Shown piece by piece: positions 7,424 through 11,182 of a DNA stretch of 11,182 nt (positions are counted from its first letter, which is position 1; each line of letters begins with the position of its first letter). The position numbers and the translations under genes are program-made. This DNA is from Pseudomonadales bacterium (lineage in GTDB: Bacteria; Pseudomonadota; Gammaproteobacteria; Steroidobacterales; Steroidobacteraceae), in NCBI GenBank assembly GCA_020442965.1, contig JAGRJB010000172.1:1-11182 (forward strand), written 5' to 3'. The notes under the pieces are model-generated. The model worked only from the letters and a program-made list of their open reading frames with translations, was not told the DNA's origin and did no database searches.

Positions 7424-7435
7424 TCGGCATGCCGA
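7424..7435. promoter_or_regulatory. Perfect 12-base palindrome in a divergent spacer, possible operator
   Basis: TCGGCATGCCGA is its own reverse complement. It sits in the 60-base gap between the divergent TIR-like and EEP genes, about 13 bases before one start codon and 37 before the other. A -10-like TAGAAT (7446-7451) lies to its right with no clear -35. A dyad placed here could bind a dimeric repressor controlling both genes; a chance GC-rich palindrome is the alternative. Confidence 0.35.
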
Positions 7436-7471
7436 AAGTGTACTTTAGAATATGAGCCTCGAGCCTAGCCC

Positions 7472-8278
7472 ATGCAGAATGGTGCGCTGCAACAGGATGT
7501 TGATTTGCGACTACTGATCTATAACATTCGCTATGCCACGGGCACAGGCCCCATGTTCCATCTTCCCCTACCCGGTGCCGGCTATCTGCGCAGCAATAGG
7601 AAGGTACTCGATGGCATCACCAATTTTGTGCGGGCGGAAAAGCCGGACATCGTCGGTCTGATCGAAGTCGATACGGGTTCGGTGAGAAGTGGCATGCGCA
7701 ATCAGGCCGAGCACATCGCCACCGCACTCGGTCACTACACGACCTACGAATGCAAGTACGGTGCGGCATCGTTCAACACCCTCGTGCCGATCTTACGCAA
7801 GCAGGCCAATGCGTTCCTGGCGGCACCGGGCGTCACCGGCGAGCGCTTTCACTACTTTGATACCGGTATCAAGCGCCTGATCATCGAGCTCGAGCTCGAC
7901 GATGTGTGCATCTTTCTCGTGCACCTTTCGCTCAAGTACCGCCAACGTCAGTATCAGCTGCGCTATCTGCACGACTTGATCGCCAAGTCGGTCAAACCCG
8001 TCATCATCGCTGGCGACTTCAATACTTTTTGGGGCACGCATGAGATCTATCTGTTCATGCGAGCGGCAAAATTGCGCAGTGCCAATGCGCATGGTTTGCC
8101 GTCTTTCCCGTCGCGTATCCCGCGGATCGAGCTCGATTTCGTGCTGGTGAGCGAGAGCATCGAAGTGACCGACTTTCGTGTTCCGGACGTGCGCTTCTCC
8201 GATCATCGCCCCGTCATTTGCGACTTCAACGTAATTCGCCCTGCTGTCGTTGCAGACTCGCGCCAGACAGCCGCGTAA
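7472..8278 (+). CDS. Endonuclease/exonuclease/phosphatase (EEP) family hydrolase
   Basis: A 268-residue protein carrying every catalytic element of the EEP (DNase I-like) superfamily in order: N18 in IYNIRY, E65 in GLIEVD (metal ligand), H151 in LVHLSLKYRQRQ, D182-x-N184 in AGDFNT, D222 in ELDFVLVS, and D244-H245 in FSDHRPV. All residues needed for metal-dependent phosphodiester or phosphomonoester cleavage are therefore present. Members cut DNA or RNA, phosphoinositides, sphingomyelin or nucleotides; the substrate cannot be told. No signal peptide is seen, so it is probably cytoplasmic. A TAG in frame directly before the ATG (7466-7468) fixes the start at 7472 or later. The ribosome site is poor; a short leader from a promoter near 7446 is possible. 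It is divergent from the TIR-like gene and 38 bases ahead of the beta-oxidation gene. Confidence 0.88.
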   Translation: MQNGALQQDVDLRLLIYNIRYATGTGPMFHLPLPGAGYLRSNRKVLDGITNFVRAEKPDIVGLIEVDTGSVRSGMRNQAEHIATALGHYTTYECKYGAASFNTLVPILRKQANAFLAAPGVTGERFHYFDTGIKRLIIELELDDVCIFLVHLSLKYRQRQYQLRYLHDLIAKSVKPVIIAGDFNTFWGTHEIYLFMRAAKLRSANAHGLPSFPSRIPRIELDFVLVSESIEVTDFRVPDVRFSDHRPVICDFNVIRPAVVADSRQTAA

Positions 8279-8316
8279 ACTACGCCCTCCCGCACCCGGG
8301 CAGGAGGTAGTTAGGC

Positions 8317-10389
8317 ATGACGGCGGACAAGGCATGGACTCTGGAGCGCGACGCGGCACACATCGCGTGGTTGACACTTGATAAGCCCGGCTCCTCGGCG
8401 AATGTCCTATCGCGCGATATTCTGGTGGAACTTGACGGCCACCTGCGGACGCTCGCCGCGCAACCGCCGCAAGGCGTCGTCGTGCGCTCAGGCAAGAAGA
8501 GCGGATTCATTGCTGGCGCCGATATCAAGGAGTTCACCGCGCTGTCGACGCCCGCGGAGGCCTATGCTCTGATTCGCAACGGCCAACAGGTACTCGACCG
8601 TCTCGAAGCCCTGCCCTGCCCGACCGTCGCGCTGATCAACGGCTTTGCACTGGGCGGTGGGCTCGAGCTCGCGCTGGCCTGCCGCTATCGCATTGCGATC
8701 GAGGGCGAGCGCGTTAGCCTGGGTTTGCCAGAAGTCATGCTCGGCATCCATCCGGGTTTCGGTGGAACCGTGCGCGCGGTGCGTTTGATCGGCGTCACGG
8801 CCGCGATGCCGATGATGTTGACTGGCAAACCCGTTCGCGGCGACAAGGCGCTGCGTCTCGGACTCGTCGATCGGCTGGTCCCGCTCGAACAACTCACGAA
8901 CGCGGCGCGCGAGATTCTGGCGCAGACGCCGCCGCCGCGGCGCCCGGCGCTAAAGGAACGATTGCTCTCGTGGCCCGTGGTCCGTGGGCTTGTCAAACCA
9001 CGGATTGTCGCGCAAGTGGCGGGCAAGGCGCGTCGTGAGCACTATCCCGCACCCTACGCGATCATCGACCTGTGGGCCGCGCACGGTGCGCACGGTGCCG
9101 CAGCGTATGAAGCGGAGGCGCGTTCGATTGCCGAACTCATGTGTGGCGCGACTTCGCGCAATCTGGTGCGCGTATTTCTCCTGCAGGACCGCCTCAAGGG
9201 ACTCGCTGGCAAGGTGCAGCACGACTTCAAGCACGTGCACGTTGTGGGCGCCGGCGTGATGGGCGGCGACATTGCGGCCTGGTGTGTGCAGCGCGGCCTG
9301 ACCGTGACGCTGCAGGATCGCGAGATGCAGTACATCGAACCGGCACTGCAACGGGCGCGAGAGGCGTTTGCCAAGCGACTGAAGGATCCCGCCAAGGTGG
9401 CCGAGCACATGCAACGGCTCAGCGCCGACGTCGCGGGAGCGGGTATCGAACGCGCGGATGCAGTCATCGAAGCGATCTACGAGAACCTCGACGCCAAGCG
9501 TGAGCTCTACGCGCGGCTTGAACCGCGCATGAAGGCTGATGCGATACTAGCCACTAACACGTCATCGATCATGCTGGAGCCACTGGCGGAAAAGCTCGCT
9601 CGACCGGAGCGGTTGGTTGGGCTGCATTTCTTCAATCCCGTCGTACAGATGCCGCTGGTCGAAGTCATTCGCAGCGCGCGGTCGACCGATGAGGTGCTGC
9701 AGAAAGCGATCGCCTTCACGCGCAAGATCGACAAGTTGCCCTTGCCATGTCGCAGTGCTCCCGGTTTCGTCGTGAATCGTGTGCTGGTGCCCTACATGCA
9801 CGAGGCGATGTTCGCGGCCGCCGATGGTGTGCCATTGGCGGTGATCGACGAAGCGGCTGTTAGTTTCGGCATGCCGATGGGCCCGGTCGAGTTGGCTGAC
9901 GTCGTGGGTCTCGATGTAGCACAGCACGTTGGCGAAATAGTGACGCGGGCGATCGGACGTGAGAGTCCGCCGCTGGCGCGCCTCACTGAATTGATCGCCG
10001 CCAGGAAGCTCGGGCGTAAGAGCGGCGAAGGGTTCTATGTCTGGCGTGACGGCAAGGCCGAAAAGCCAACCGGTGCCGGTGCGCCGCCCGCCGCCGACTT
10101 GCAGGACCGTCTGTTGCTGGCTTTGCTCAACGAGTGCGTCGCGGTCCTTCGAGAGGCGGTGGTCAGCGATGCCGATCTCGTGGACGCCGGCGCAATCTTC
10201 GGCGCCGGCTTTGCCCCCTTTCGTGGCGGTCCGCTGCGCTACGCGCGGACCCGAGGCGTCGCGGCGATCGTCGCGCGCCTCCACGAACTCGAGACCCGCT
10301 ATGGCGCACGTTTTGCGCCCGATCCCGGTTGGGCGCGGGTTGCCGACGCCAATGGCGAAAACCAAGGCGAAAACGCGCCCAAATCGTAG
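8317..10389 (+). CDS. Bifunctional enoyl-CoA hydratase / 3-hydroxyacyl-CoA dehydrogenase (FadB/FadJ type)
   Basis: A 690-residue fusion enzyme for two steps of fatty acid beta-oxidation. Residues 1-190 are a crotonase domain with oxyanion-hole segments SGFIAGADIKEF (62-73) and FALGGGLELAL (110-120), and the two catalytic glutamates E117 and E139. A linker leads to the NAD-binding Rossmann fold at 306-320 (VHVVGAGVMGGDIA). The dehydrogenase catalytic residues are S416 (TNTSS), H437 (HFFNP), E449 and N487 (FVVNR). Two C-terminal dehydrogenase domains follow, ending in FRGGPLRYA (635-643). It is slightly shorter than E. coli FadB (729) or FadJ (714). The start has a strong AGGAGG (8302-8307) 9 bases upstream. 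The usual partner thiolase (fadA/fadI) is not adjacent. FadB and FadJ cannot be separated by sight, so no symbol is given. Confidence 0.93.
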   Translation: MTADKAWTLERDAAHIAWLTLDKPGSSANVLSRDILVELDGHLRTLAAQPPQGVVVRSGKKSGFIAGADIKEFTALSTPAEAYALIRNGQQVLDRLEALPCPTVALINGFALGGGLELALACRYRIAIEGERVSLGLPEVMLGIHPGFGGTVRAVRLIGVTAAMPMMLTGKPVRGDKALRLGLVDRLVPLEQLTNAAREILAQTPPPRRPALKERLLSWPVVRGLVKPRIVAQVAGKARREHYPAPYAIIDLWAAHGAHGAAAYEAEARSIAELMCGATSRNLVRVFLLQDRLKGLAGKVQHDFKHVHVVGAGVMGGDIAAWCVQRGLTVTLQDREMQYIEPALQRAREAFAKRLKDPAKVAEHMQRLSADVAGAGIERADAVIEAIYENLDAKRELYARLEPRMKADAILATNTSSIMLEPLAEKLARPERLVGLHFFNPVVQMPLVEVIRSARSTDEVLQKAIAFTRKIDKLPLPCRSAPGFVVNRVLVPYMHEAMFAAADGVPLAVIDEAAVSFGMPMGPVELADVVGLDVAQHVGEIVTRAIGRESPPLARLTELIAARKLGRKSGEGFYVWRDGKAEKPTGAGAPPAADLQDRLLLALLNECVAVLREAVVSDADLVDAGAIFGAGFAPFRGGPLRYARTRGVAAIVARLHELETRYGARFAPDPGWARVADANGENQGENAPKS

Positions 10390-10459
10390 GGCAAGACGCG
10401 GAGACTGAGCAGCGCCTTCAACTATGACGGTGCGTACAGTGTTAGCATTACAAAGGTTT

Positions 10460-10475
10460 TTTGATCAAGATCACA
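10460..10475. promoter_or_regulatory. CRP/FNR-like palindromic box upstream of the cyclic-nucleotide protein gene
   Basis: TTTGATCAAGATCACA matches the CRP core consensus (TGTGA-N6-TCACA) at 9 of 10 half-site bases. Read as an FNR/Anr box (TTGAT-N4-ATCAA at 10461-10474) it also matches 9 of 10. The site ends 4 bases before the ATG at 10480 and replaces the expected ribosome site. Binding here would more likely block expression than activate it, unless translation really starts further downstream. Confidence 0.4.
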
Positions 10476-10479
10476 CTGC

Positions 10480-11182
10480 ATGTCTGAAGGTCGTGAAGCA
10501 AGTCTCGAACTGCTGAGGTCGCTTGCGCCACTCGAGGGCATGAAGCGCGAGAACCTCCATGCGCTCTCGCGCAAGGTCACCATTCAGCAAATGGCCGCCG
10601 GGCGCCTGCTGTTCAAGCAGGGCGAGAACGACAAACGCACGGTGTGGGTCATTGGGGGCTTGGTCGAGCTTAGCGATGAGGGTCGCACGGTAGGTCTCGT
10701 GAAAGGCGGCAGCAACGAGGCGCGGTCCCCCCTCGCGCCGGGCCAACCCCGCAAGTACACGGCCAAAGCGTCCGAAGACATCAACTATCTATCGATCGAC
10801 AGCGAGCTGCTCGACGTCATGATCACCTGGGATCAGACGGGCTCGTACGAGGTCGGCGATCTGCAGGCGCAACTGAACACGGGCGAGGATGCCGGCGACT
10901 GGATGACAACGCTGCTGCAAACCAAGGCGTTCCATCGCATACCACCGGCCAATCTGCAGGCAATCTTCATGCGCATGCAGCAGACCCAGTACCGGGCCGG
11001 TGAAGTGGTGATCAAACAGGGCGACGACGGCGATTTCTTTTATGCGATCGTCAAAGGACGTTGCCAGGTCACGCGCGAGACTCCACTCAACAAGGCGGGG
11101 ATCAAGTTGGCAGAGTTGACGGTCGGTGAGACATTCGGGGAAGAAGCGCTGATCGCCGACACCAAGCGCAATGCCACGGTGA
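10480..11182 (+). CDS. Tandem cyclic-nucleotide-binding-domain protein (3' end outside window)
   Basis: The frame is open for 234 codons to the window end. Two CRP-type beta-barrel domains are visible. The first (about 20-115) keeps the early strands (GRLLFKQGENDKRTVWVIGG, 41-60) but lacks a phosphate-binding cassette, having a Gly/Pro-rich stretch instead, so it is probably degenerate. The second (about 150-234) is well formed: YRAGEVVIKQGDDGDFFYAI (171-190), then FGEEALIADTKRNATV (219-234) with the glutamate and arginine (E221 or E222, R230) that grip the sugar and cyclic phosphate. This domain probably binds cAMP or a related nucleotide. What follows (effector, DNA-binding or rhodanese domain) is beyond the window; I recall cNMP-plus-rhodanese proteins of this layout in gammaproteobacteria, but that is a guess here. 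An in-frame TGA at 10462-10464 rules out earlier starts. ATG at 10480 has no clear ribosome site; Met21 (10540) is an alternative start. Confidence 0.82.
   Translation, partial: MSEGREASLELLRSLAPLEGMKRENLHALSRKVTIQQMAAGRLLFKQGENDKRTVWVIGGLVELSDEGRTVGLVKGGSNEARSPLAPGQPRKYTAKASEDINYLSIDSELLDVMITWDQTGSYEVGDLQAQLNTGEDAGDWMTTLLQTKAFHRIPPANLQAIFMRMQQTQYRAGEVVIKQGDDGDFFYAIVKGRCQVTRETPLNKAGIKLAELTVGETFGEEALIADTKRNATV

Noticed and set aside
9081..9098. Short repeat of GCGCACGGTG in the beta-oxidation gene
   Set aside because: It encodes H-G-A-H-G-A inside a well-conserved reading frame and is just two similar codon runs, not a repeat element.
9562..10365. A 267-codon minus-strand frame inside the beta-oxidation gene
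   Set aside because: It is antisense to a complete FadB/FadJ-type protein and lacks any motif or ribosome site.

Overview
The window reads as ordinary chromosomal DNA from a GC-rich Gram-negative bacterium, most likely a gammaproteobacterium. This rests on gene content only: a periplasmic PBP4-type peptidase, prokaryotic DgkA, a FadB/FadJ-type fusion enzyme and a CRP-type cyclic-nucleotide protein. No rRNA, tRNA, CRISPR array, transposase, integrase or phage gene is visible. The density is about 90% coding, and the longest stretch without a gene is about 250 bases (6228-6476).

Left part (1-5450), envelope and lipid genes. A glutathione S-transferase fragment leaves the window at base 1 on the minus strand. 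Diverging from it is an exported PAP2-family phosphatase, which meets dgkA tail-to-tail with 7 bases between the stop codons. Further right on the minus strand lie a 652-residue ketoacyl-ACP synthase III with a large extra N-terminal domain, and then dacB (PBP4). Between the synthase and dgkA is a short fragment that nearly repeats the last codons of dacB, so the synthase gene sits between two direct copies of the dacB tail. These genes touch lipid phosphate recycling, acyl-chain condensation and peptidoglycan editing, but I see no evidence that they form one pathway.

Middle part (5448-8278), an accessory-looking patch. It holds a membrane fatty acid hydroxylase/sterol desaturase-family enzyme, an AT-rich gap, an unrecognised 144-residue protein, a TIR-like (MTH538/ThsB-like) protein on the minus strand, and a divergent cytoplasmic endonuclease/exonuclease/phosphatase (EEP) enzyme. 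The last two share a 60-base spacer containing a perfect 12-base palindrome. This is the best candidate here for an undescribed module, but nothing in the sequence proves that the two proteins work together.

Right part (8317-11182). A bifunctional enoyl-CoA hydratase/3-hydroxyacyl-CoA dehydrogenase has no thiolase partner in view. It is followed by a protein with two cyclic-nucleotide-binding domains, cut by the window end. A CRP/FNR-like palindromic box lies directly before that last gene, close enough to the start codon to compete with ribosome binding.
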